A stretch of DNA of 64,000 nt, from the NCBI GenBank assembly GCA_019057865.1, contig JAHLWP010000001.1, positions 62,001 through 126,000 of the forward strand, given 5' to 3'. The translations under genes were made by a program, and so were the position numbers. Under the pieces are notes generated by a model that was given only the letters and a program-made list of their open reading frames with translations, was not told where the DNA came from and did no database searches. Of the stretch, positions 10,206 through 20,197 are shown in pieces (position 1 is the stretch's first letter; every line of letters begins with the position of its first letter). This DNA is from Promethearchaeota archaeon (lineage in GTDB: Archaea > Asgardarchaeota > Lokiarchaeia > Sigyniarchaeales > SOKP01).

Positions 10206-11744
10206 TTAAATTCTTTCAATCATCATTCCACCTAATACTATTGGACCACCAGTAGAATTATAAATTTTTTCTGCTCTTTTTAATTTAGATTGATTTTCTG
10301 AATAAATCCTAAAGACTAAATCACCATCTTTTATTCTTGCACCTTGTTTTTTTATAACTTCTATTCCAGAACTTTTTGAAAAGGGACACCCTGCAGCCTT
10401 AGCAATCTGATTAATTAATGCATTATTTATACCAGTTATATGTCCTCCCTTAGTGGCATGAAACTCCTTTATATACGGACCTAACTTGATTTCTTCAGGT
10501 TTTATATTAGGGTCCCCTCCTTGAACTCCTATAATTTTTTTCATTGTATCATAAGCCTTACCAGATTGTAATATTTCTTTAGCCAATTTTTGTCCTATTC
10601 CCTTTTGAGCTTTACCCCCCATTTCAAGAAGAATTCCTGCTAAATCAGTTGCTTTTTCTATTAAAGAATTAGGTCCGGCGGAATAGTCCATTAACAGTGT
10701 AAGCGCCTCCTTAGCTTCTAATGCAGGTCCAACAGCATGGCCAATTGGTTGATGAGCTAGAGTTAACGCGCATTCTGCTTCTACCCCAACATTCTTAGCT
10801 ATTTCTTTGAAAATATAAGCGAAATTTTTTCCGTCATTTGGGGTAGGAAATTTAGTCCCTGGACCAACAGGGATATCTAAAACTAATTTTTTTACTCCCA
10901 TACTTATTTTTTTAGCAAGAATAGATGGAATCATTAAACCTACAGGATCCATATGCAGGGGTCGTTCAATTTCTATTAAGATATTATCTGCAGGAGCTAT
11001 ATCGAGGGCTCCTCCCCAGACTACACAGGCTTTTTCTTCAGATATAATTTTCTTTACTTCTTCTGAATCAAAGATAACCGGGGCTAAAACTTCCATTGAA
11101 TCTGCAGTTCCAGATGGTGATGTTATTGCTCTTGTAGATGTTTTAGGGATTATTAAACCCGCAGTTGCCACTACTGGTACTATAATAAGAGACACTTTAT
11201 TACCTGGAACCCCTCCTGTTGAATGCTTGTCATATACATCTGGACCAAAATCAAATGTTTCTCCACTTCTTGCTTCTGCTAGGGTAAGAGCGGTCATTTC
11301 TTCGTTATCCATCCCCAGAATATTTACACTTGTTATAAAAGCTGCTAGATCAATTCGAGAAAGAAGTCCAGTAGCTGCATCACTAATAATCTTGTTGAGT
11401 TCTTCACTATTTAGTTTATTACCTTTAATTTTCTTTTGAATAAACCTAAAGGAATCTGGTAATTCTGCAGGTTTTATCGATAATACCATATTATCTTTAA
11501 TCTCTCTTTTCTCTTTTAAAATATCCAATGAAATACCAATCTCTCCTGGACTCACAATGGAATTGGAATAATCTATTTGCAGTATACCAATCCAGTATCT
11601 TTCTTCTAATGATTTTGATCCTATATTTTTAACTATTAGGCGATCTCCGGCTTTTTGCCCAAGAACTTGAGCATCCTTTACATTAATAATAATATCCTTC
11701 TTATTTCCTGTTTCATAATTGATTTTTTTTACCTTTAGCTTCAT
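10206..11744 (-). CDS. AMP phosphorylase (archaeal thymidine phosphorylase family)
   Basis: DVYDKHSTGGVPGNKVSLIIVPVVATAGLIIPKTSTRAITSPSGTADSMEVL; long archaeal N-terminal domain (512 aa). Confidence 0.9.
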   Translation of the reverse strand: MKLKVKKINYETGNKKDIIINVKDAQVLGQKAGDRLIVKNIGSKSLEERYWIGILQIDYSNSIVSPGEIGISLDILKEKREIKDNMVLSIKPAELPDSFRFIQKKIKGNKLNSEELNKIISDAATGLLSRIDLAAFITSVNILGMDNEEMTALTLAEARSGETFDFGPDVYDKHSTGGVPGNKVSLIIVPVVATAGLIIPKTSTRAITSPSGTADSMEVLAPVIFDSEEVKKIISEEKACVVWGGALDIAPADNILIEIERPLHMDPVGLMIPSILAKKISMGVKKLVLDIPVGPGTKFPTPNDGKNFAYIFKEIAKNVGVEAECALTLAHQPIGHAVGPALEAKEALTLLMDYSAGPNSLIEKATDLAGILLEMGGKAQKGIGQKLAKEILQSGKAYDTMKKIIGVQGGDPNIKPEEIKLGPYIKEFHATKGGHITGINNALINQIAKAAGCPFSKSSGIEVIKKQGARIKDGDLVFRIYSENQSKLKRAEKIYNSTGGPIVLGGMMIERI

Positions 11745-11900
11745 AATTTTAAATTTTATTTAATTATGTATTATTTAGAAAATTTAACTAAATAAATTTA
11801 TTTATGAGCTTAGTATTTCTATTGCCTATTTTATTATATTAGAGGTTAGAAGGTTTTAATTCAAGAAAAAATGAATAATTAAAAATAAAAAAAAAGGTAA

Positions 11901-14201
11901 TTAAGCTGGAGAAATCTTATCTTCTGCGGCTCTTATGATTTCGAGATAGTAATCAGTATAATATTTGTTTACAATTGTTCGATATCTAGAAAGAAAATCT
12001 GTGATTTCTCGCATCAATGATATAATTTTATTAGGTTCAATTAAAGTTTCAAGTCTTTCTCTGAATTCAGTGAGTTTTGCTCTTACTCCTCGTATAACTT
12101 GTTCTTCTACATCAATAGGAAAGTATTTAGTTACAATTATTTCGGCTTCTTTAAAGAGAGTTGTTTCTCCTTTCCAAGATTTTAGATGTGTACCAAAGCG
12201 ATCTTCAAATGCCTCTGAAAACTTTCGAATACGTTTATGTATTATTGGTAGATCCTTTTCTCCTAATAATGCTGTTGTAGTATAATTTCCATGAAAGAGT
12301 AGTACTTTTTTATCTTCTTGATCTACAGTACGAAGCGCTTTTTTACTACCTGTAGCTTCTCGTACAAAATTAGTAAGTGCTGCAATCATTCCAGATATAA
12401 GAGCAGGATCTTGAATTTCAATTCCAAAAGAATACTCATACAGACTTAAACCGTCTTTTGTTAAAATAAATAAATTTCTCAATGACTTCTGCCAATTTCT
12501 TTGCATGATATATCTGCGGGACACAAAGGCAACAGGAATAGCAGCAAGAGCTATACCTGTTATTAATGCTACATAAAATAATATATCAACTGGTTCTTCT
12601 ATTACAAATGTTGTTGAAAAGTAGGCGATTTCTTCACCATTTGTCCAGAAAATGGTAACTTCATAAGATCCTTTCTTAAATCCTGAACCTAATTTAATCT
12701 CTGAACTACTCATGGTTCCGTTAATTGCAGTCAAACCAGTTTCATTATGAAGTATTTGACCTGAAGAGGATCTTATAATAATCTGTCCAGTTCCTCCCGT
12801 CATTGGTTCATTAAGAGAATTAAATATTTCTGCATCAAGTCTAATTGTCTGGCCTGTTTCAAAAGTGATTTTATCTATAAAATCTCCTCCTTTTTTAAGT
12901 TTAGTACTTATAGTATGACAGTAGTTGGGGGAATGGAAGATTCCCGTATAAGTACCTCGTTCTAAAGGTGGTCCAAAAAGTGTAGTAATTCCATAGTAAG
13001 AATGATTATAAAGATTTATTGGACCAAAAAAGATTTGTTCTACCTCATATCCATAAGGATTATAGAATCCCATAAAATCCCAATCCCTCTCAAATAAAAA
13101 GAAATAACCAAAAGTGAGAATTTCGTATGGATATTCAATAGTCCATTCTATTTTATTTTCATCAACATAGTAAGTTCCAGTTGCATTAATAAGATGAATG
13201 TAAAAAGCTTCAATATAAACTTGGCAAGACTCGATTGTCTGGTTAGTAACTACTGTAATATTAAAATCGGTGGTTACTGGTGCATCGAGAGCGATAGAAT
13301 AATATGCTTCATATCCCATAAATCCCCATGAGCTTGGTTGATAAATTGGATCAATAATTTCATCGTTAATTATATACTTAAGGCCTATATCCGCTGGATT
13401 AACTAATGTTGAATAAGTAAATTTACATAACATATCAACAGTGTCATCATTAGGGATAGGTAACAAATTTACCCCATCAAAACTTCTGGTAATACCTTTA
13501 TTAAAAGTTGAATTTTTATATTGTTCTGCTTTCCAAAAATCGTTAGGGAAAGGAATAGAAGCTTCTCCCGATATAATAATAAAGAGAAAATTATATTTTT
13601 TACCCGGCTCAAAAATATTAGGATGGGGATCGAAAGAAACCCATTCTTGTCTATCCCATTTATGATCTTCTTGATACATCCAATCAATTTCTTCGGTGAA
13701 ATCCTCATTAAAAATTTGAAGGAGCATGTAATACCAATCAAATGGTTCTACTATTAAACTATAATTTAAATAAATTGATATTTCATCTATCGCAATTAAA
13801 TCATCCACCGTAAACTCTTGTGTATATGCTATTGCTGGTGCTAGGCTTATTTGATTAGATATATTGTCTGCTATAATAAATTCCCCCAAATATGATTCAT
13901 TTATAAGATTATCTGTCCAGATTTCCAAATTATTTATTTTATATTCAACACCATTAAAAGATGCATTGTGACGGACGATATTAGTGCTAGATTTTTGATC
14001 CGACCAAAAAGAAAAAGAAGAATTGCGTTCATAATATAGTATTGAGATATCTCCATCATAATCTCCTGTAAATGTATCACCATTTGCAAGATGCAAGCCA
14101 TTTGATGTTTTTAATTGTTCATTTGTAGTATTATATCCTAGATATATAATCGAAAATATAACTAAACAACTAATAACTAAAACTTTTGAGTTTTTAGACA
14201 T
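11901..14201 (-). CDS. Membrane-anchored protein: signal/TM, large extracellular region, TM, cytosolic longin-like domain
   Basis: N-terminal hydrophobic VLVISCLVIFSIIYLGY; TM ILFYVALITGIALAAIPVAFV; tail LRNLFILTKDGLSLYEYSFGIEIQDPALISGMIAALTNFVREATG is longin-like. Confidence 0.55.
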   Translation of the reverse strand: MSKNSKVLVISCLVIFSIIYLGYNTTNEQLKTSNGLHLANGDTFTGDYDGDISILYYERNSSFSFWSDQKSSTNIVRHNASFNGVEYKINNLEIWTDNLINESYLGEFIIADNISNQISLAPAIAYTQEFTVDDLIAIDEISIYLNYSLIVEPFDWYYMLLQIFNEDFTEEIDWMYQEDHKWDRQEWVSFDPHPNIFEPGKKYNFLFIIISGEASIPFPNDFWKAEQYKNSTFNKGITRSFDGVNLLPIPNDDTVDMLCKFTYSTLVNPADIGLKYIINDEIIDPIYQPSSWGFMGYEAYYSIALDAPVTTDFNITVVTNQTIESCQVYIEAFYIHLINATGTYYVDENKIEWTIEYPYEILTFGYFFLFERDWDFMGFYNPYGYEVEQIFFGPINLYNHSYYGITTLFGPPLERGTYTGIFHSPNYCHTISTKLKKGGDFIDKITFETGQTIRLDAEIFNSLNEPMTGGTGQIIIRSSSGQILHNETGLTAINGTMSSSEIKLGSGFKKGSYEVTIFWTNGEEIAYFSTTFVIEEPVDILFYVALITGIALAAIPVAFVSRRYIMQRNWQKSLRNLFILTKDGLSLYEYSFGIEIQDPALISGMIAALTNFVREATGSKKALRTVDQEDKKVLLFHGNYTTTALLGEKDLPIIHKRIRKFSEAFEDRFGTHLKSWKGETTLFKEAEIIVTKYFPIDVEEQVIRGVRAKLTEFRERLETLIEPNKIISLMREITDFLSRYRTIVNKYYTDYYLEIIRAAEDKISPA

Positions 14202-14550
14202 AATTTAAACCCCATGTAGTACAAAAATTTAATTTAATTATAAAATTAATAAAAATTTCTATATATATAACTAACTTTTAACAAGAATATGTATTCTTTA
14301 TTCTCGTAAGATTCTAACTCTATATTACAAATTTAAATATAGTTTTATAAAACGATCTGGTAAATTTTTGAATTAAAAAATCTTTAAAACACAAATCTTC
14401 GTTCAAATTGTAAAGTCATCAATTATGGTAAATTTTTAAGTATGTAGTTAATATTGTACTGTACCAATTTTATTGGTTTTCAATAATAATCCTAGAATTT
14501 GAAAAAGTGAACTAAGATCCCTTACTTTTTAAGTATTAGAAAGATGGAAC

Positions 14551-15855
14551 TTATAATTTTATTGAAAACGGGAATTCTTTGGTTTCTGTTATTTGGTTTG
14601 AATCGGGATCTTTAAAAGTGGTGTCAATTTTAATGGTATAATCTCCGGCTTCTAAAGGTTTAAGATTAATTTCCCACTTTATATCTTCGTTTGGCTTAAG
14701 AGAATATATTTGTTTCTTTAATGTTCCTCTCATTACTTTCATTTCATCTGGAAAGTCAACTTCCACATTAAGATCTAAGGCCTCTCCTTCACTTTTATTC
14801 TCTAGTAAAATTTCTAATGGAAAAGTTTTGTCAATGAGGGGTGGTCTTAAATTTTTTATTGATACGTCTAATGAGGGAGGAGGAGATATTAGATTTGGGG
14901 TTAAATGTTGAGATGTTGTGTGATAAAAAATCAATTTACCATCCAATTCTGAAGTTAATATAATTGGTCCTATGAAGGGCTTTTCTAATTGAAAATGAGG
15001 CTTAATTTTGAATATCAATTTATTAATTTGTCCTGGTTTTAATATAATGGGCAATTCTGGTTTCTCTTGAGTAGTAAAATTATCAGAAATCTTTATTCCT
15101 ATTTTTGTGATTATTAATTCATTTATTTGATAATTGTAGAATACATAGTCTGAGATTTCTAATAGAGGTTTAGTATTAATTTCTAAAGTCAAAGTTATCA
15201 ATTCATTTGTGGTATATACCTCTTTATCTAGACTTAAATTTGTTTTTAATGAGTTGTAAGTGTTTACCAAAACTAATGCCTTTTTCGCAAGTATTTTTTC
15301 AGGCTCTCGAAAATTAAATTTCTGAAAATCATGCTCTATCTTTTCTAAATACTTAATTTTTTTATCATTTATTGCGATAGTTAAATCTTTGACTAGTCTT
15401 ATTAAACTATTTTCTTTAAAATACCTGTCATCAACATAATTTTTAAATTTTTTAACTAAATTCAAACCCTCTTCCTGTCTTCCTTTAATAAGTAAACATA
15501 AATATGATAAACATGAAAATAATAAGAAATTATAATATCGATCGTTAGAATTTTTTAAATTTGGTACATAATCTAATGCTGTTTTATAGAAATCAAATGC
15601 TTCAATAAAATTATTATTAAAAAGAGATGTCCCCCCGGCATTTCTTAAGGAATCTATACTTTGAAAGAATTTTTCAATTTCTAAATAAGATTTTGCTGCA
15701 TTTAAAAAACATACTTTTGCCGTTTCATAATCCCCTAAATTTACATAAGAATTTCCCAAAGATGTAAAAATTTTTGCAGCTTTTTTATACTGCATTGCAT
15801 TATATAATCGATTAGCTCGATTTAACAATTTTTCAATGTCTTTTCCCATTTTCAA
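14551..15855 (-). CDS. TPR-like helical repeat protein with C-terminal Ig/CARDB-like beta domains
   Basis: AKIFTSLGNSYVNLGDYETAKVCFLNAAKSYLEIEKFFQSIDSLRNAG repeats; C-terminal VEVDFPDEMKVMRGTLKKQIYSLKPNEDIKWEINLKPLEAGDYTIKI. Confidence 0.55.
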   Translation of the reverse strand: MKMGKDIEKLLNRANRLYNAMQYKKAAKIFTSLGNSYVNLGDYETAKVCFLNAAKSYLEIEKFFQSIDSLRNAGGTSLFNNNFIEAFDFYKTALDYVPNLKNSNDRYYNFLLFSCLSYLCLLIKGRQEEGLNLVKKFKNYVDDRYFKENSLIRLVKDLTIAINDKKIKYLEKIEHDFQKFNFREPEKILAKKALVLVNTYNSLKTNLSLDKEVYTTNELITLTLEINTKPLLEISDYVFYNYQINELIITKIGIKISDNFTTQEKPELPIILKPGQINKLIFKIKPHFQLEKPFIGPIILTSELDGKLIFYHTTSQHLTPNLISPPPSLDVSIKNLRPPLIDKTFPLEILLENKSEGEALDLNVEVDFPDEMKVMRGTLKKQIYSLKPNEDIKWEINLKPLEAGDYTIKIDTTFKDPDSNQITETKEFPFSIKL

Positions 15856-15886
15856 CTCACTTTAATAAAGAATTAATTATTATTTT

Positions 15887-15955
15887 ATGTGTTAATGGTG
15901 CAACCATTTCTTCAACTGAGTTCTCATTTTTCTAACTCAGAATCATTAGACACAT
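15887..15955 (-). promoter_or_regulatory. Candidate eukaryote-like SECIS element downstream of mvhD
   Basis: Minus-strand RNA AUGUGU-C-UA-AUGA-UU-CUGAGUU-[AGAAAAAUGAG]-AACUCAG-UU-GAAGAAAUGGUUGCAC-CAUUA-ACACAU: 7-bp helix capped by an A-rich loop, AUGA/GA quartet at its base, lower closing pairs AUGUGU/ACACAU. Confidence 0.62.
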
Positions 15956-15963
15956 TTTTCATT

Positions 15964-16443
15964 CTATTCGGTTTTTTTCTTTTTTTGTCCATTTGAATCC
16001 TTATTTTTTTCTAATAATAAAGATTCCTTTATAGGGTTGCTGCCTAAATTCTCAATGATCTCTGAAATTCTAATCATTTCTTCTTGAAATATCTGACCCT
16101 CTGCAGAGCTGCAATGAAACATTACGATTCTATCTGGTGATAGTCCAGTAGTCTTTAAAATTTCTTTAGCATAATTTACATTTCTTTCTGCTATAAGATT
16201 TCCAGTCTCATAGTCACATTCTCCTTCATATCATCCAGCCACTATAACACCATCAGCACCCTTTCCAATCGCTCGCATCAATAAACTTGGAGTTACTCGA
16301 CCTGTGCAATTTATTCTTACCGGTCTTATTGTTGCAGGATATTGAGCTCGAATTGTCCCTGCCATGTCAGCCCCTCCATATCCTCATTTCCAACAGAGAA
16401 AAGCTAATATTTTTTTATCTCTACTTTCTGTTATTTTTATCAC
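15964..16443 (-). CDS. MvhD/VhuD-like hydrogenase-heterodisulfide reductase linking subunit; selenoprotein with two in-frame UGA codons (16384-16386, 16231-16233)
   Basis: Readthrough translation from GTG 16443: VIKITESRDKKILAFLCWKUGYGGADMAGTIRAQYPATIRPVRINCTGRVTPSLLMRAIGKGADGVIVAGUYEGECDYETGNLIAERNVNYAKEILKTTGLSPDRIVMFHCSSAEGQIF...KKTE, stop TAG at 15964. Both UGAs sit where MvhD family members have Cys. Confidence 0.88.
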
Positions 16444-16447
16444 CTCT

Positions 16448-18430
16448 TTATATTTCCTCTAATATTGCATCAATTTGCTTTTCATATTGAGGTTCTCGAT
16501 AATATCTTAAAGTTATTGCTTCTGAAGGGCAATTAGCTAAACAAGATCCACAACCTCTGCATAATATCTCGTTTACTTCCGCTCCATCATCCATTAACTG
16601 TATTGCGTCATAAGGACAATTTAACTCACACAGGCCACACTTCGCGCATTTTTCTTTATCAACTGTAGCACGTATTAATCTTATTCTATAAATTTCTTTC
16701 CCCATTAATCTTGAAAGTGATGATGCCGCCGCTCTACCTTGAACAATTGACTCAGCTATAGATTTAGGGCCTTGAGATACTCCTGCAAGCACAATACCTG
16801 GAATTTTTGTATCTATAGGATTTAATCTTGAATGAAACTCTTTAAAAAATCCATCTTGGCTGGTTTCAAGTTTTAGGATCTTCTGAAGCTTATCGTTACC
16901 TTTTGTTGGAACCATTGATGCTGATAAAACTACTAAATCATATTCGAGTTCTTTTATTCCTAATGATTCTCTAAGAGTATTTTGGATAATGACCTTAATA
17001 TTATGAGTATCAGGATCTTCTTTTAACTTAGAAATATTAGTTCTGATGTATCGAATACCTTCCTTTCGTGATGCAGTAAAATATTCTTCATAACCTTTAC
17101 CAGCAGCTCTTATATCCATATAAGCTACATCAATCTGAGTATCAGGATAATGTTGTTTAATTAATTTCGAGTTCTTAATTGCTATCATACAACAAACACC
17201 TGAACTACAATATGTATTTTTGTTTAAATCTCTTGAACCTACACATTGAATAAATAAAACATTTTTCGGTATTTTACCGTCAGAGGGTCTTACAAGATGC
17301 CCAAGTGTGGGTCCATTAGGAGCTAAAATTCTTTCTAGTTTCAATTCTGTAATTACATTTGGATATATATTATATCCAAGGTAGCCTGTTTCGGGTTCGT
17401 ATTCATCCCACCCTGTTGCTACAAGAACCGATCCTACTTTTAAAGTAACAAGTTCATCTTGTTGATCAAAATTAATTGCATCTAATTCACAGGCTTTCTG
17501 GCATAATCCACATTTAATACATTGGTTCATATCTATTTGAGCTATAGAAGGGACTGCTTGAGCAAAGGAAACATAGATAGCCTTTCTTGGGTTTAATCCT
17601 TCATTGAATTCATCATAACCATAAACAGGGCAAGGTTCGATACATGCTCCACACCCATTACATTCGTTTGTAACATATCGTGCTTTTTTCCTGATTGTTA
17701 CATCAAAGTTTCCCACAAATCCAGATATATCCTCCATTTCACTATAAGTATAAAGATTCAACCCAGGAGTTCTTGTCGCTTGAAGCATGACTGGTCCTAG
17801 AATTCATATACTACAATCATCAGTAGGAAATGTTCGGTCTAACAATGCCATTTTTCCACCTATAGTGGGACTCTTCTCAACTAGATGGACTTCAAATCCT
17901 TGTTCTGCTAAGTCAATAGCAGCAGTTAAACCAGCGACACCCCCACCAATTATTAATGCTTTTTGAGTTATATCTACTTCTTTAATTAAAATTTTCTCTA
18001 AAACAGCAGCTCTAGCGACTCCGGATCTAATGGCATCTTCTGCTACTTTTTGGGCACCAGGTTTATCATCTCGATGTACAAAACTAGCATGTTCTCTAAT
18101 ATTTACAAATTCTAAGTATGAAGGATCTAATCCCATCGACTCTAAAACGCTTTGAAACACAGGTTCATGAGTTATAGGGGTGCATGATGCTACAATTAAT
18201 CTATTTGCATTACTTTCATTCATATTTTCTTTTATAAATTCAGCTCCAGGCTCTGTACAGAGACTAATATAATCAGAAGCTCCAACTACATTAGGTAATG
18301 CTTTTGAAAATTCAACTAGTGCTCTGCAATCAATTATTTCAGCAATATTAATACCTCACTGACAGACAGCAACATAAATTTTCGGTATTTCTCCGATATC
18401 TTTAATTTCTTCGTGTTTGGTTTCTACCAT
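16448..18430 (-). CDS. hdrA: Heterodisulfide reductase subunit A (HdrA) selenoprotein with two in-frame UGA codons (18356-18358, 17804-17806)
   Basis: ORF-track pieces 17804-18223 and 16448-17788 are one frame: MVETKHEEIKDIGEIPKIYVAVCQUGINIAEIID...VASCTPITHEPVFQ...[62 protein letters not shown]...; C-terminal ferredoxin motifs CAKCGLCELNCP and CRGCGSCLANCP. Confidence 0.92.
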
Positions 18431-18548
18431 TGCATATCATTCCATTATGTAATTTTTGTTTGTCCTCCAAAAATTCGTATTTTTTTTAATTATAAATCTA
18501 AATATTATATTTTAATTAAATAAATTTAAATCAAAAATGTTTGTATAT

Positions 18549-18588
18549 AAAAATAAGCTTAAAAATTATTTTAAAAATAAGCTTAAAA
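18549..18588. repeat. Two direct copies of aaaaataagcttaaaa (18549-18564 and 18573-18588)
   Basis: Identical 16-mers 24 bp apart in the hdrA/18614 divergent intergenic region. Confidence 0.75.
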
Positions 18589-18613
18589 CTTTAAAATTAA
18601 TTTTATTGGAAAA

Positions 18614-19042
18614 ATGATGCTAATGATATTCCAAGATGAACCTCCCTTAATTGAGGAATATATACCACTCATTGCGATAGCAGTATTATTAGTTGCTGAT
18701 ATTTTTATTCTAAAGATTGGTTTAATGATGACTAAAGCACAATCAAAACGAAATTTAAAATGGGTTGCTATAAGTTTTTTAATTCAATTTGGAGTCATTT
18801 TCTTTATTAGTTTACCAACATTTTTAATGGGTATGACTGGAGCATACGATGAAGGTCCAGATCCAGGTATTATTATCCCAATTATATTACTCTCATTATT
18901 TATAGACATAAATATAATTAATGTATTACATAAAATTGGCATTAAACGATCAGTAATTGTTGCATTCTTAATTTTGGTTCCAATTATTTTAGCAATGGTC
19001 ATTTTAGGGGATTTCATGTCACCTGCACCAAATGGTGCTTAA
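18614..19042 (+). CDS. Small multi-TM membrane protein
   Basis: 142 aa with about four hydrophobic helices. Confidence 0.6.
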   Translation: MMLMIFQDEPPLIEEYIPLIAIAVLLVADIFILKIGLMMTKAQSKRNLKWVAISFLIQFGVIFFISLPTFLMGMTGAYDEGPDPGIIIPIILLSLFIDINIINVLHKIGIKRSVIVAFLILVPIILAMVILGDFMSPAPNGA

Positions 19043-19048
19043 AGATTT

Positions 19049-19972
19049 CTAAAATCCAATTTCTTTATTGATAGTCTTGTTCATATAAACAATTTCATCT
19101 CTAGCAGCTTTACTAAATCTTTCTGGAGCACATTTTCTATCTTTATTATATGCAAACATCACTCCACGAGAAGAATTAACAATCCCTCCTAAACCATTTT
19201 TTTTAAATCCATATTTTATATCGATTGCCTGAGCACCCTGTGCTCCATAGCCAGGGATTAATATAAAAGAATTTTCCACTATTTCTCTAATTCTTTTTAG
19301 CTCATTTGGATAAGTAGCACCAACTACAACCCCTAAATTATGAAAATCAGAACGCTTTCTTTCAAGGTTTAATCCCCAATTATATACTAACCTTGCCATT
19401 TTGATATAATTTCTTTCTAATTTAATAGATTCAATTTCAATTTCTGTCTGTGAATTTGGAATGTTTTCAATCTTAGCAGAAAACAAATCTTGAAAATTAT
19501 GACTGCTTGGATTTGAAGTTTTTACAATAATAAATAGTCCTTTTTCTTTATAATCCAAAAATGGTTTAACTCCATCGATTCCAAAATATGCATTTATAGT
19601 ACATGCATCTGCTTTATAGATATTGTATGTAGCATCTGCATAAGCTTTTGAGGTTGTTCCAATATCATTACGTTTTGAATCTAATATTACTAATAAATCA
19701 TTTTTATGAGCAAATTTAATAGTTTCCTTTAAAGCATTTAAAGCTTCATATTTTTCATAAAAAGCAATCTGTGGTTTAATTACTGGAATTAAATCATAAG
19801 TATTTTCAATTAATTCTTTATTAAATTCTAAAATAATTTTATCAGGGTGTTTATATTCTTCAATTAAATATTTGGGTATTTCTCCTTCGTTATCCATTCT
19901 GGGATCGAGTCCCATAGAAACAACGCTTCTCTTTTCCTTTATTAATTGAATTAATTGTTCAATAAAATGCAT
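19049..19972 (-). CDS. pyrF: Orotidine 5'-phosphate decarboxylase (type 2)
   Basis: SMGLDPRMD, LVILDSKRNDIGTTSKAYADA, FILIPGYGAQGAQ, GGIVNSSRGVMFAY. Confidence 0.93.
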   Translation of the reverse strand: MHFIEQLIQLIKEKRSVVSMGLDPRMDNEGEIPKYLIEEYKHPDKIILEFNKELIENTYDLIPVIKPQIAFYEKYEALNALKETIKFAHKNDLLVILDSKRNDIGTTSKAYADATYNIYKADACTINAYFGIDGVKPFLDYKEKGLFIIVKTSNPSSHNFQDLFSAKIENIPNSQTEIEIESIKLERNYIKMARLVYNWGLNLERKRSDFHNLGVVVGATYPNELKRIREIVENSFILIPGYGAQGAQAIDIKYGFKKNGLGGIVNSSRGVMFAYNKDRKCAPERFSKAARDEIVYMNKTINKEIGF

Positions 19973-20197
19973 AATGAGAATAGATTCATGAGTATTTTAA
20001 ATAATCTTGGCAATGCATTTAATAATTATTGATAAATGAATGACAAAATTTTAGAAATTTTTGACAATGATATTAAATTATTCAATCTCGTAAAATTTTT
20101 CGTCTAAATATAAATAGGAAGTGGTTTCTAAAAAAATTAGCGATGGGAGTTGACTTTTTTAATAATTATTGGGAATGAATCTAATAATATTTAGGAA

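Noticed and set aside
15889-15910. Small hairpin AAUGGU-UGC-ACCAUU after mvhD as the functional SECIS or terminator
   Set aside because: It competes with the larger structure and lacks the quartet and helix expected; treated as an alternative fold only.
16287-16490. Plus-strand 67 aa ORF in the ORF track
   Set aside because: Antisense to the reconstructed mvhD/hdrA selenoprotein genes.
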